Part shown: one piece after another, positions 8,405 to 16,508 of the stretch
Numbering within the stretch: the stretch's first letter is position 1
Layout: each line of letters begins with the position of its first letter
Assembly: GCF_000197735.1 (NCBI RefSeq)
Contig: NC_014550.1
Coordinates: 2,666,001-2,730,000 of the forward strand
Direction of reading: 5' to 3'
DNA: 64,000 nt
Source: Glutamicibacter arilaitensis Re117
GTDB lineage: Bacteria; Actinomycetota; Actinomycetes; Actinomycetales; Micrococcaceae
Notes under the pieces: model-generated
What the model was told of the DNA's origin: nothing
Database searches by the model: none
Seen by the model: the letters and a program-made list of their open reading frames with translations, nothing else
Translations under genes and position numbers: made by a program

Positions 8405-9073
8405 TCAGAGGATCTTGCGATCCACTGCCCAACGGGTCAATTCATGGCGATTAGAAAGCTGGAGCTTGCGCAGCACATTGGAGACATGCGATTCAACGGT
8501 CTTCACCGAAATGAACAGTTCCTTGGCCACTTCCTTATAGCTGTATCCGCGGGCAATCAGCCGCATTACCTGCAATTCCCGGTCCGAGAGCAAATCAAGT
8601 TCTTCATCAATTTCCGCCACCGGAGTGCTGCTGCCAAAGGCATCGAGCACGAACCCGGCCAAACGCGGGGAGAACACCGCGTCTCCCCCGGCCACACGGC
8701 GCACCGCATCAGAAATCTCAGCCCCGGAAATGCTCTTGGTCACATACCCGCGTGCCCCACTGCGGATCACCGTCACCACGTCCTGAGCCGCGTCGGACAC
8801 GCTCAACGCTAAGAACCGGGTGCTTCCCAACAGGCCCGTGCAGCCCTTGAGCACTTCTGCCCCGCCACCGCCACGACCCCCGGGCAGGTGCACGTCCAAG
8901 AGCACCACATCCGGTTGCTGTTCGTGGATCACCTTGATGGCTTCTTCCACGGTGCCAGCTTCCCCGGCAATCTCAATGTCGTGGGCTAAATCGGCACGCA
9001 GCCCGGAACGGAAAATAGCATGGTCATCGACCAGCACTACGCGGTAGGTCTTGACGGGATTTTCTGTGCTCAT
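8405..9073 (-). CDS. NarL/LuxR-family response regulator
   Basis: A 222-residue DNA-binding response regulator. The receiver domain (about 8-130) has acidic residues in VVLVDDHAIFRSG and the phosphoacceptor aspartate at residue 60 in VVLLDVHLPGG. A glycine-rich insertion (GGRGGGGAE) follows it, and the switch and lysine region is ALSVSD...GARGYVTKSI. The C-terminal LuxR helix-turn-helix reads LSDRELQVMRLIARGYSYKE. It starts four bases after the kinase gene ends, so the two are co-transcribed. Targets are probably the divergent PspC genes (inference). Confidence 0.92.
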   Translation of the reverse strand: MSTENPVKTYRVVLVDDHAIFRSGLRADLAHDIEIAGEAGTVEEAIKVIHEQQPDVVLLDVHLPGGRGGGGAEVLKGCTGLLGSTRFLALSVSDAAQDVVTVIRSGARGYVTKSISGAEISDAVRRVAGGDAVFSPRLAGFVLDAFGSSTPVAEIDEELDLLSDRELQVMRLIARGYSYKEVAKELFISVKTVESHVSNVLRKLQLSNRHELTRWAVDRKIL

Positions 9074-9077
9074 GATT

Positions 9078-10331
9078 CTAATCTTCCTCCATGTTCCGCG
9101 GCATGCTCAGCTGCACTTCGGTTCCGGTATCTTTGCTGCGGATCTGCGCGGTGCCTCCGGCACGCTCCATGCGGCCAATGATGGATTCGCGCACCCCGTG
9201 CCGGTCCGTGGGTATGTCCTTGACTTCGAATCCGGCTCCACGGTCACGCACATATACTTCGACTTGCTCGGCCGTGCATTCAATGAAGACCGAAATCTTT
9301 CCTTGCGCATGCTTAGCCGCATTCATCATCGCCTCGCGGCTCGCGGCCACCAGCGCTTGCTGTCCGGAAAAACCCTGCGCGTTACCCACGGCAATAACTT
9401 CCACATCGCGCAATAGCAGCTGTTCAATGTGACTGGCCTCGTGCTGGATTTCCGCGACGACATCTTCATCATCAAGGTCCTGGTTGCCATAAAGCCATTG
9501 GCGCAGTTCGCGCTCTTGGACGCGGGCCAGGGCCCTGACCGCGGCCGGGTCTTCGCTACGCTTCTGGATGACCGCCAGGGTCTGCAGCACCGAGTCATGC
9601 AGATGCGCGGCAAAATCTGCACGTTGGGCAGCTGCCTGGCGTGAACTGCGCTCAGCAATGTAATCACGCCATAACCTGGTACCCCAAGGCAGCAGCACCG
9701 CAACGGCACCGACAATGATCGCAAAGGCCGTCCATAGTCCACTCAGCAGATCGGTGGTCCCGACAGCGGCGCTCAATAGCGCCAGCAGTCCACCGATGAC
9801 CAGCACCAGCCCAAAGGCCAAGCGGAGGAGCAGTGGCAAGGCAAGCCGCTTTTTCTGATCGGTGATGCCCTCATCAAACTGGATCCAGGCCAGCACGATG
9901 CCAGCCACGATCCCCAGGCAGGGCCAAATCAATTCCCAACGAATGTTCCAGCCAACCCACTGCCCGAAGGCGAGCACGGCGAGCGCACACAGCCCGGCAC
10001 CGATCAGGGTCTCTCGCCAAGTCGAGTTCCGTTCCCAGCCTTCACGCGACCCGAAGATTCCTTGCTGGACACGACTCATTTCTTCGGCAAGACTGCGGGA
10101 CCGGGTACTCCAAGAACGAAGTTCATCAGCATGCGCTTCTTCAGCGCTGGGTACGAACACCCACAGCCAGGCGTAAAGGAGAATCCCGATACCGCCCAGT
10201 GCCGTGAGCGCCAAAAAGCCCAGACGGACATATCCCAGAGGGATATTCAGGTGCTCGGCGAGGCCACCGCAGACACCGGCAATGAGCCGGTTTCCGCTGC
10301 GCACCATCAAACGTCTTTCAGGACTTTCCAT
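9078..10331 (-). CDS. PspC-domain sensor histidine kinase
   Basis: A 417-residue membrane kinase. Residues 5-65 form a PspC domain (RLIAGVCGGLAEHLNIP...LLYAWLWVFVP). Four or five hydrophobic segments follow (about 110-215), then a DesK/NarX-like dimerisation domain with the phosphoacceptor histidine at 245 in HLHDSVLQTL. The HATPase domain has the N box in SREAMMNAAKHAQG and the G box in VRDRGAGFEV. It lacks a large extracytoplasmic sensor, so the signal is probably sensed in the membrane, as for LiaS/VraS-type envelope-stress kinases. It is divergent from another PspC gene, and a palindrome lies between them. Confidence 0.92.
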   Translation of the reverse strand: MESPERRLMVRSGNRLIAGVCGGLAEHLNIPLGYVRLGFLALTALGGIGILLYAWLWVFVPSAEEAHADELRSWSTRSRSLAEEMSRVQQGIFGSREGWERNSTWRETLIGAGLCALAVLAFGQWVGWNIRWELIWPCLGIVAGIVLAWIQFDEGITDQKKRLALPLLLRLAFGLVLVIGGLLALLSAAVGTTDLLSGLWTAFAIIVGAVAVLLPWGTRLWRDYIAERSSRQAAAQRADFAAHLHDSVLQTLAVIQKRSEDPAAVRALARVQERELRQWLYGNQDLDDEDVVAEIQHEASHIEQLLLRDVEVIAVGNAQGFSGQQALVAASREAMMNAAKHAQGKISVFIECTAEQVEVYVRDRGAGFEVKDIPTDRHGVRESIIGRMERAGGTAQIRSKDTGTEVQLSMPRNMEED

Positions 10332-10382
10332 AGTTCTAAGTCAAACATGTTCTTCGTGTTTCTTCGCGGTTGATCACCGGTT

Positions 10383-10398
10383 CTAGGGGCACCCCTAG
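10383..10398. promoter_or_regulatory. Palindromic candidate operator between divergent PspC operons
   Basis: CTAGGGG-CA-CCCCTAG, two perfect seven-base arms with a two-base spacer, sits between the kinase and the plus-strand PspC gene. Inverted repeats of this size suit a dimeric NarL-type regulator. The 9-mer CCCCTAGGG that it extends into recurs at 12366-12374, at the far end of the cluster. Binding is inferred. Confidence 0.45.
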
Positions 10399-10457
10399 GG
10401 AAAGTTCAGGGTATCCCCTCATAGCGGGCGATCCCTTGGCCAAGAGAGAATTGAACT

Positions 10458-11777
10458 ATGAACAACGAAGGCTCTCAACGTGGTCGCGGCTTCTATGACC
10501 AGCTGCGCAAGTCACCAGTGGCGCGCAAGGACTCGCAGTGGGTCGGCGGCGTAGCAACCGGTATTGCCGACTATTTCAAGGTAGATGTCGTTTTGATCCG
10601 GGGCATCTTCGTGGTGCTCGGTGTGCTGGGCGGACTGGGCATGGTCCTCTACGGTCTGGCGTGGGCTTTGCTTCCGGATACCGAAGGCAAGATCCATCTG
10701 GAAAGTGCTGGCAATCGGAACTGGACCAGCGGCATGACCGGCGCAGTGCTGATTTTCGCGCTGGGCATCTTCCCCGCTCCATGGTTCCTCGATTCGCTGG
10801 CACCGGTGTTGTGGCCACTGGCCATTGTCGCCGCCATCGTGTTCATCATTTTCAGCCGAAAGAACACCAGATTTGCCCGCCCGAACCAAAACCGCAAGCC
10901 AGCATCCCCTGGCACCGATTCGGCCTCACCTGCCGCGCAGGATCCCAAGAGCACGGCGCTGGAACATCCGTGGCGTGAAGAGCAGGCCTACAGTTCCACG
11001 GCCAGCACAGCAGGGTTCGCATCTGCCACCACGGATGCCTCGACTAAGGAGTACCCCATGAGTTCAGGTGATTCCGGCGCCGGAAGCCAATACCAGAACA
11101 GTTATTCTCCGGACCCCGCCTACACCAAGGCCTACTATTCCAAGGCAGTTGACAAGCCGGTCAGCCGCGCCATCCCAGGCTGGGTGGCAACCACCGTGGT
11201 GGGGCTGACCGTACTGGTCATCGCTGTAGTCCTGCTGGCTGATTACCTGAATATTGTGGCATTGCCAGGTTCAGGCTGGGCCGTGGCACTAGCCTGCGGC
11301 CTGCTGGTTGTTGGCGTCGCCATTGTCCTGGCCGCACTTGTTGGCCGGACCAGTGGCGGTTTGCTGGGCCTGGCTATTCCCCTGCTGGTGCTGGCCGTGA
11401 TCTTCGCAGCGAACACCGCTGGAGATTCGCGCCGCGGATTGGTGCACTCATCCAGCGATGGCGACAGCCACTACAGTGCAGTGTTCAGCAATTCGACAGT
11501 TGACCTGACCCACCTAGGCAATATCAGCAAACCAACTACGGTAGAGATCGATTCGGTATTTTCTAATATGGAACTGCTGCTGCCGGCTAATGTTCCGGTA
11601 ACGATTGAGAGCGATGGGGTCTTCCTTTCCGGGACAGGGATGGACCTTCCCCAGGATGCGCTTTCTCTGCCGGAGAATGCACCTATGCTGACCATTGAGG
11701 TAGACGGCGCGTTTTCTTCGTTCTCCACTTCGGTGGATGCTCCTGATGCACTGAACCGCAGCACCGAGAGTTTCTAA
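10458..11777 (+). CDS. PspC / LiaF-like envelope-stress membrane protein
   Basis: A 439-residue protein. An N-terminal PspC domain (about 15-75, SQWVGGVATGIADYFKVD) is followed by two transmembrane segments. A polar Ser/Ala/Thr-rich cytoplasmic linker (about 135-225) comes next, then four closely spaced hydrophobic segments (about 235-320). The C-terminal beta-rich domain (about 340-430: VEIDSVFSNMELLLP, IESDGVFLSGTGMD) resembles the LiaF C-terminal domain. LiaF homologues hold a LiaRS-type kinase inactive, which fits the divergent kinase-regulator pair. The role is inferred from domain content and context. Confidence 0.82.
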   Translation: MNNEGSQRGRGFYDQLRKSPVARKDSQWVGGVATGIADYFKVDVVLIRGIFVVLGVLGGLGMVLYGLAWALLPDTEGKIHLESAGNRNWTSGMTGAVLIFALGIFPAPWFLDSLAPVLWPLAIVAAIVFIIFSRKNTRFARPNQNRKPASPGTDSASPAAQDPKSTALEHPWREEQAYSSTASTAGFASATTDASTKEYPMSSGDSGAGSQYQNSYSPDPAYTKAYYSKAVDKPVSRAIPGWVATTVVGLTVLVIAVVLLADYLNIVALPGSGWAVALACGLLVVGVAIVLAALVGRTSGGLLGLAIPLLVLAVIFAANTAGDSRRGLVHSSSDGDSHYSAVFSNSTVDLTHLGNISKPTTVEIDSVFSNMELLLPANVPVTIESDGVFLSGTGMDLPQDALSLPENAPMLTIEVDGAFSSFSTSVDAPDALNRSTESF

Positions 11778-11789
11778 GGACTGAGCTTG

Positions 11790-12038
11790 ATGAATACTTC
11801 TTCCACACCGGCCAAAAAGTTCCCTACCGGAACACTGGTCTTCGGCCTGATTCTGATCGTTGTCGCCCTGGCATCGCTCAGCCGCCTGGTTTTGCACTGG
11901 AGCTTCGATATGCCGTTGCTGCTCATTGCCATTGTCGCTTTCGCCGGCGTTGCCATGATCTTCTCCGGACTGGCATCAGCTGGCAAGTCCCGCAAATCCA
12001 AAGATGAACCACCGGTTCCCACCGATCCCAACCTCTGA
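11790..12038 (+). CDS. Small two-helix membrane protein
   Basis: An 82-residue protein with two predicted transmembrane helices (about 13-30 and 40-58) and a short lysine-rich, proline-containing cytoplasmic tail. I do not recognise a family. The start is ATG, nine bases after AAGGA; a TTG directly in front is less likely. It lies in the PspC operon, 12 bases after the PspC/LiaF-like gene, and so probably belongs to the same envelope-stress response. Confidence 0.75.
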   Translation: MNTSSTPAKKFPTGTLVFGLILIVVALASLSRLVLHWSFDMPLLLIAIVAFAGVAMIFSGLASAGKSRKSKDEPPVPTDPNL

Positions 12039-12072
12039 GCTTTATAGCCTTTCAAACATTTAGGAGTTCCTG

Positions 12073-12315
12073 ATGGACGCATTCTTCAATTCACTTCGTT
12101 CCATGCCCCTGCGCCGCGGTCCTGGCCGTTTGGCCGGCGGCGTAGCCGGAGGCATCGCTGACAAGTTCGGCTGGGACGTCACCTTGGTGCGTATTGCCCT
12201 GCTGCTTTCCTTTCTGCTTCCCGTCTTGGGCATTGCCTCATATATCGTGGCGTGGATCCTCATTCCTGGTCAGGACGACACCATCATCTTGCAGAAATGG
12301 CTGCGTAAATTCTAA
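12073..12315 (+). CDS. Small PspC-domain protein
   Basis: An 80-residue protein that is essentially a single PspC domain: RGPGRLAGGVAGGIADKFGW is followed by a long hydrophobic stretch ending YIVAWILIPGQDD. It is the third PspC protein in the cluster. PspC proteins sense or buffer membrane stress. The start ATG follows TTTAGGAGTTCCTG. It is the last gene of the plus-strand operon. Confidence 0.88.
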   Translation: MDAFFNSLRSMPLRRGPGRLAGGVAGGIADKFGWDVTLVRIALLLSFLLPVLGIASYIVAWILIPGQDDTIILQKWLRKF

Positions 12316-12368
12316 ATTCCTTTCCGAGCTTGCCTGCTGGTGAACACCATCTAGCGTGCTCATCTCCC

Positions 12369-12414
12369 CTAGGGCGAGTCTCATGCACACACAGTGACTT
12401 GAGACTCGCCCTAG
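12369..12414 (+). terminator. Inverted repeat after the PspC operon
   Basis: A perfect 15-bp inverted repeat (CTAGGGCGAGTCTCA) with a 16-base loop and only a weak T run. It is the probable terminator of the PspC operon, lying upstream of pfkA. Confidence 0.7.
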
Positions 12415-12571
12415 TGGCTTTAAGCACGTACAATGACACCCAGAGTAGATGCTCAATGGCGCGCGGATCTTGAATAAATCCGAATGGAACTCTTTGTTGA
12501 CGCGGCACGACCACGGGGCTCGCTCGCTCCAGCTGGCGCACAAAGCTTTCCCTATTACTAAGCGAGGGCCA

Positions 12572-13600
12572 ATGCGCATTGGAATCATGACCTCAGGTGG
12601 CGACTGCCCCGGTCTGAACGCTGTTATCCGCGGTGCGGTACTGAACGGCATCAAAAGCTACGACTACGAATTCGTCGGTTTTCGCGATGGCTGGCGCGGC
12701 GTCAAGGAAGGCGACTTCTTCGACCTTCCCCGAACCGCTGTGCGGGGCATTGCCAAGCAGGGCGGCACCATTCTGGGCACCTCGCGCACCAACGCTTTTG
12801 AAGGGGAACTTGGCGGGCCCGAGAACATCGCCAATATCTTGAAGACCAACAGCATCGACGCGCTGATTGCCATCGGCGGCGAAGGCACCTTGGCTGGAGC
12901 TCAGCGCTTGTGCGAAGCCGGTCTGCCAATTGTTGGCGTTCCCAAGACCATCGATAATGACTTGGACGCCACCGATTACACGTTCGGTTTCGATACCGCT
13001 AACCAGATCGCCGTAGAAGCCATTGACCGTCTGCGCACCACTGGCGACTCGCACCACCGCTGCATGGTGGCCGAGGTAATGGGCCGCCACGTTGGCTGGA
13101 TTGCCCTGCATGCGGGCATGGCTTCCGGTGCCCACGCGGTGCTCATCCCAGAAGTCTCCACCAGCATGGAGCAGATCTGCCAGTGGGTCAACGAAGCCCA
13201 TGAGCGCGGACGTGCGCCATTGGTAGTTGTTGCTGAAGGCTTTGTGCCTGAAGGCATGGAAGAAGCCTTCTCCGTTCGTGGCGTTGATACTTTCGGGCGT
13301 GCCCGCCTGGGCGGCATCGGTGAAATGCTCGCCCCGATCATTGAAGAACGTACCGGCATTGAAACGCGTGCGACGGTGCTGGGCCACATCCAGCGCGGTG
13401 GCGTACCTACCGCGTTCGACCGCGTGCTGGCCACGCGCTTGGGCATGGCTGCCGTTGATTCGGTCAACGAACAGGCATGGGGCACCATGGTCGCATTGCA
13501 CGGCACCAAGGTGCTGCGCGTGCCACTGCGCGCGGCCCTGAACAACCTCAAGCGTGTCCCGATGGAACGCTATGAGGAAGCTGCCGTACTCTTCGGCTAA
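12572..13600 (+). CDS. pfkA: 6-phosphofructokinase
   Basis: Phosphorylates fructose 6-phosphate to fructose 1,6-bisphosphate. 342 residues from MRIGIMTSGGDCPGLNAVIR, preceded by AGCGAGGG; a 41-codon upstream extension is rejected. The nucleotide loop is GGEGTLAGA and the catalytic loop PKTIDNDLDATDYTFGFDTA. The combination of Gly in GGEGT (ATP type) with Lys in PKTIDND (seen in PPi enzymes and in the mixed actinobacterial group) is the form known from mycobacterial PfkA, which uses ATP. PPi use cannot be excluded from sequence alone. It is a monocistronic unit. Confidence 0.93.
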   Translation: MRIGIMTSGGDCPGLNAVIRGAVLNGIKSYDYEFVGFRDGWRGVKEGDFFDLPRTAVRGIAKQGGTILGTSRTNAFEGELGGPENIANILKTNSIDALIAIGGEGTLAGAQRLCEAGLPIVGVPKTIDNDLDATDYTFGFDTANQIAVEAIDRLRTTGDSHHRCMVAEVMGRHVGWIALHAGMASGAHAVLIPEVSTSMEQICQWVNEAHERGRAPLVVVAEGFVPEGMEEAFSVRGVDTFGRARLGGIGEMLAPIIEERTGIETRATVLGHIQRGGVPTAFDRVLATRLGMAAVDSVNEQAWGTMVALHGTKVLRVPLRAALNNLKRVPMERYEEAAVLFG

Positions 13601-13613
13601 GCCAAAACGAATG

Positions 13614-13665
13614 CCAAGGGCGTGGGTGCACATACTGTAATCAGCAGTTGCACCCACGCCCTTGG
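13614..13665. terminator. Bidirectional terminator between pfkA and ygfZ
   Basis: A perfect 17-bp stem (CCAAGGGCGTGGGTGCA and its complement) followed by TTTTG. Convergent genes share it. Confidence 0.92.
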
Positions 13666-13674
13666 TTTTGCCTC

Positions 13675-14757
13675 TTAGCCCTGTGGAGGGGTTCTCAGGA
13701 ACCCGGTAAAGCGTCCGGCAACCTGTCCTGCGTCGGTAGCCACAATGACTTCTTGCGAGGCCGGGTAGTTGGTTTCGCCATCCACGATGGTCAAGACCGC
13801 TTCCGGGTCGACGTTGCGCTTGATAACTGCCAGCGCGATGGGTCCGGCTTCGTAGTGCAAGGTCGCGGAGGTAATCCGTCCAACGGTACGCTCCCCCAGC
13901 TTCACTTCAGCACCGGTTGCCGGCAGCGTGTGCATGGAACCGTCCAGATCCAAGAACACCATGCGGCGCGGCGGGTGGCCGATATTGTGCACGCGGGCAA
14001 CAGTTTCCTGGCCCTTGTAGCAGCCCTTATCCATGTGCACGGCGGTACGCAGCCAGTCCAGCTCATGAGGAATGGTCTTGTCATCGATCTCGGCACCGAA
14101 GCGTGGTTCCCACGCGGCGATGCGCAAAGCCTCGACGGCCATCATGCCGGCCAGCTCTTCCTCGGCCACAGCCTCGCACAGCTTGTCCAGCTCAATGATG
14201 TGCATGAACCATGCGCGTTCCTTGCCCGGGTGGTCTTCACGCGAGTATGCCCAACCGCCCTCGCTGATTCCCGGCCAAGGATTCTGCCAAATCAGGGAGC
14301 CGGCAGTATCGATGGTGCGGGTTGCCGCCAGCACGCCATGGGTTGCACTCAGGTCATTAACCTCAACACGCAGCATGAAGCGCATGCTGTTCAAGAACTG
14401 CACCAGGCCCGCCCCGGCACCGGGTTCAGCAATCAGCAGCAGGCGGTCCTCGGTGGCCAGCACCTTCATTTCATGCTCAATGCGTCCCTGGACCGAGAGC
14501 AGAAGCGTCTGGGTGCTCTGCCCCGGCTTCAAGGTGGAAATGCGCTGGCTGCTGAGCGTATCGAGCCAGCTCTGGCGGTCTTCACCACGGATTTCAACGA
14601 CGTCGAAGTGGCTCAGGTCAGCGATGGCCTTGCCTTCAGCAAGCTTGCGGGCTTCGCGGGTTGGAGCACCATAATGAGCTGCAACACCAGCGTCAACACC
14701 GCCAGCTTCCACAGCACCAGCGCGTTCGAGCAGGACCGAACGGTATCCAGCAGTCAT
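13675..14757 (-). CDS. ygfZ: Folate-binding protein YgfZ
   Basis: A GcvT-related tetrahydrofolate-binding protein that supports Fe-S cluster assembly or repair and tRNA modification. 360 residues. The N-terminal segment resembles aminomethyltransferase (FDVVEIRGEDRQSWLDTL), and the diagnostic YgfZ motif KGCYKGQE is present near residue 250. I start at MTAGYRSVLLERAG; a 30-residue upstream extension is not family-like. Its start follows the stop of the nitrobindin-like gene by two bases (TAG-CC-ATG), so translation is coupled. Confidence 0.92.
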   Translation of the reverse strand: MTAGYRSVLLERAGAVEAGGVDAGVAAHYGAPTREARKLAEGKAIADLSHFDVVEIRGEDRQSWLDTLSSQRISTLKPGQSTQTLLLSVQGRIEHEMKVLATEDRLLLIAEPGAGAGLVQFLNSMRFMLRVEVNDLSATHGVLAATRTIDTAGSLIWQNPWPGISEGGWAYSREDHPGKERAWFMHIIELDKLCEAVAEEELAGMMAVEALRIAAWEPRFGAEIDDKTIPHELDWLRTAVHMDKGCYKGQETVARVHNIGHPPRRMVFLDLDGSMHTLPATGAEVKLGERTVGRITSATLHYEAGPIALAVIKRNVDPEAVLTIVDGETNYPASQEVIVATDAGQVAGRFTGFLRTPPQG

Positions 14758-14759
14758 GG

Positions 14760-15374
14760 CTATTTCGCCGCACCTTCTGCCGCGACGCGCTTGAGCGCTG
14801 CCGAGGCGTGAGCTTGCAGATCCATGTTGCCCTTGGAAACATCCCAACGCCAGAACAGTTCGCCGTTGACCAATCCGTAGATACGGGTGGAAGAGGCATA
14901 TGCTTGAGCGTTCTTGCTGCGCAAGAGGCTCTCGGTCGCCAGCTGAATGCGCGGTCCGTCGATCAGTCCGTAATACAGTTCAGAGATGCCGTCCGGGCGG
15001 ACAATATGCGCCTGGATCTTGAACCCGTCCTTGGTGTGCAGCTTCTGCACATCATCGGCTGAACGCAGCACTGGGAAAATGTCCCCGGGCTTCATGCCAG
15101 GTCCTGCATCGGCTTCTTGCTGTTCACGGTCCAAAGACCAGAATCCGTTTTCAACAGCCAGGATGCGCAGCTTCGTGCCATCGGCTTCGGTGAGCCAAGC
15201 TTCGCTTCGGTATTCGAGGTATGGGCCACCAACGTCACGGAAGGTGACTTGCTGCCAGAAGAATTCGTCCTCGGCTTCACCCTCGCCAAGACGTCCAGCA
15301 CCTTCCCAGGTGCCGATAAGCCAAGCGAAAGGTACAAGTTCCGGGGTGAGGTCCGTAGGGAGGTCAAAAGCCAT
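14760..15374 (-). CDS. FABP-like / nitrobindin heme-binding protein (DUF1794)
   Basis: A ten-stranded beta-barrel protein of the nitrobindin family, which binds ferric heme and isomerises peroxynitrite. 204 residues, with the signature GTWEGAG at 21-27 and a C-terminal histidine (residue 189, DLQAHASAALKR) in the place of the proximal heme ligand. It is coupled to ygfZ, an arrangement seen in other actinobacteria, suggesting a link to heme or Fe-S and nitrosative stress. The function here is by homology only. Confidence 0.88.
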   Translation of the reverse strand: MAFDLPTDLTPELVPFAWLIGTWEGAGRLGEGEAEDEFFWQQVTFRDVGGPYLEYRSEAWLTEADGTKLRILAVENGFWSLDREQQEADAGPGMKPGDIFPVLRSADDVQKLHTKDGFKIQAHIVRPDGISELYYGLIDGPRIQLATESLLRSKNAQAYASSTRIYGLVNGELFWRWDVSKGNMDLQAHASAALKRVAAEGAAK

Positions 15375-15411
15375 GGACTACTCGCTCCTAAATTTAGTCA
15401 GTGATGAAATG

Positions 15412-15445
15412 AAAACAGCGCACACGTTATTGTGTGCGCTGTTTT
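15412..15445. terminator. Bidirectional terminator at the end of a small ORF
   Basis: AAAACAGCGCACAC pairs perfectly with GTGTGCGCTGTTTT. On minus it starts within the stop codon of the 39-residue gene. Confidence 0.88.
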
Positions 15446-15564
15446 TACTTCTGGCCCTGGAAGAGACGCTTCACTACCAAGCCTGCGAACCCGGCCATTC
15501 CGATACCGGCGATCACTACAAGTGCCTGGAAGAAAATTTCGATTGCAAGGTAATTTTCATTCAT
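15445..15564 (-). CDS. 39-residue single-pass membrane protein
   Basis: A short gene encoding MNENYLAIEIFFQALVVIAG, continuing as one hydrophobic helix and a basic tail (VVKRLFQGQK). Codon use is like the neighbours, the N-in/positive-inside pattern is clean, and the stop codon merges into a terminator hairpin, all of which favour a real gene. The ribosome-binding site is weak (AAGATGAAG). It lies between a permease-like gene and the nitrobindin-like gene. I do not recognise a family; conservation would settle whether it is real. Confidence 0.6.
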   Translation of the reverse strand: MNENYLAIEIFFQALVVIAGIGMAGFAGLVVKRLFQGQK

Positions 15565-15641
15565 GGCTTCATCTTAGCGCGCGCGGTAAGAGAACTTCGA
15601 CACTCGTGACGCAGCTTGCATCATATTTGAACCGCTTAGCG

Positions 15642-16382
15642 TTAAATGAAGGCCAGAACTTCCATTGCGTACCAGCTGACAGCACCGCTCATCAGCAGGA
15701 TTGCGCAGGAAAGGCCAAGAATTCCGCTCAGGTTGCGCACGCTGCGGCTGACCAAGGCCAAGGCGCGTAATGAACCTACCAACAAGCCGATCAGCAAGCC
15801 CAGGATAGCGCCCTGGTACCAGAGCATATCCATGGGAAGCGCTGTGGAGGCTGCCCCTAAAGCGGCGGCAACCACCGGGGCCAGTGCCATGGTGATCCGG
15901 TTGGGCAGCCGGGTTACGGCAACGGCACCAGCACCAAGCAGGGCTATGACGCTACTGACTGTCATCCCAAAGCCATATGGCACCAGTGCGCTTGCAGCCC
16001 AGGCTGAACCAAGTACGCCCAGCACCACACCACTTACGCCGGAAACCACACCAGCCAAACGGCCTTCGGCTTCCGCGCCGCGCAACACCTGGCTGATAAA
16101 TACCAGAAGCACACCCACGGCGATTGCTTCGACGCTATGTGACATCACCGACCCGCCGGGCATGAACATAGTGGCGGCAGTGGCTGCCAAGGAGCACAAC
16201 GCAATGATGATGCTGATCGGCCACGGCGCGTCAGAGCGGACCATGCGCGGCCAGGTGTAGGCGAAAATCAGCTGTAAAACGGCGGTGAGAACACCCATCA
16301 GCCAGCTCATCGAATCGAGGCTGGCTGCTACGACAAGCAGCGCCGCGGCGACGAGTCCACTGAATAAAACCTTGATTCTCAA
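15642..16382 (-). CDS. Hypothetical polytopic membrane protein
   Basis: 246 residues, almost entirely hydrophobic, with about seven or eight predicted transmembrane helices and short loops such as TWPRMVRSDAPWP. No catalytic or transport motif is visible and I cannot name a family beyond permease-like. It is divergent from glnR with about 125 bases between the starts, so the two may share a regulatory region. Confidence 0.75.
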   Translation of the reverse strand: MRIKVLFSGLVAAALLVVAASLDSMSWLMGVLTAVLQLIFAYTWPRMVRSDAPWPISIIIALCSLAATAATMFMPGGSVMSHSVEAIAVGVLLVFISQVLRGAEAEGRLAGVVSGVSGVVLGVLGSAWAASALVPYGFGMTVSSVIALLGAGAVAVTRLPNRITMALAPVVAAALGAASTALPMDMLWYQGAILGLLIGLLVGSLRALALVSRSVRNLSGILGLSCAILLMSGAVSWYAMEVLAFI

Positions 16383-16451
16383 ATTCTTTTTCCTGACGGT
16401 AATGTGTCCGCACTTGCGTGTTCACATGCGTGCTTCAACTGAATCATTCCT

Positions 16452-16457
16452 TATACT
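16452..16457 (+). promoter_or_regulatory. -10 box of glnR
   Basis: TATACT. Transcription would begin about seven bases downstream, which puts the GTG at 16458 outside the mRNA and supports the TTG start of glnR at 16509. No good -35 is visible, as is common in actinobacteria. Confidence 0.55.
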
Positions 16458-16508
16458 GTGACACGTAAAAGTGATTTTTTCGCAACTATCTGGCAGGAGG
16501 AAGACCGA

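Noticed and set aside
12593..13657. 354-codon minus-strand frame
   Set aside because: Antisense shadow of pfkA extending into the terminator.
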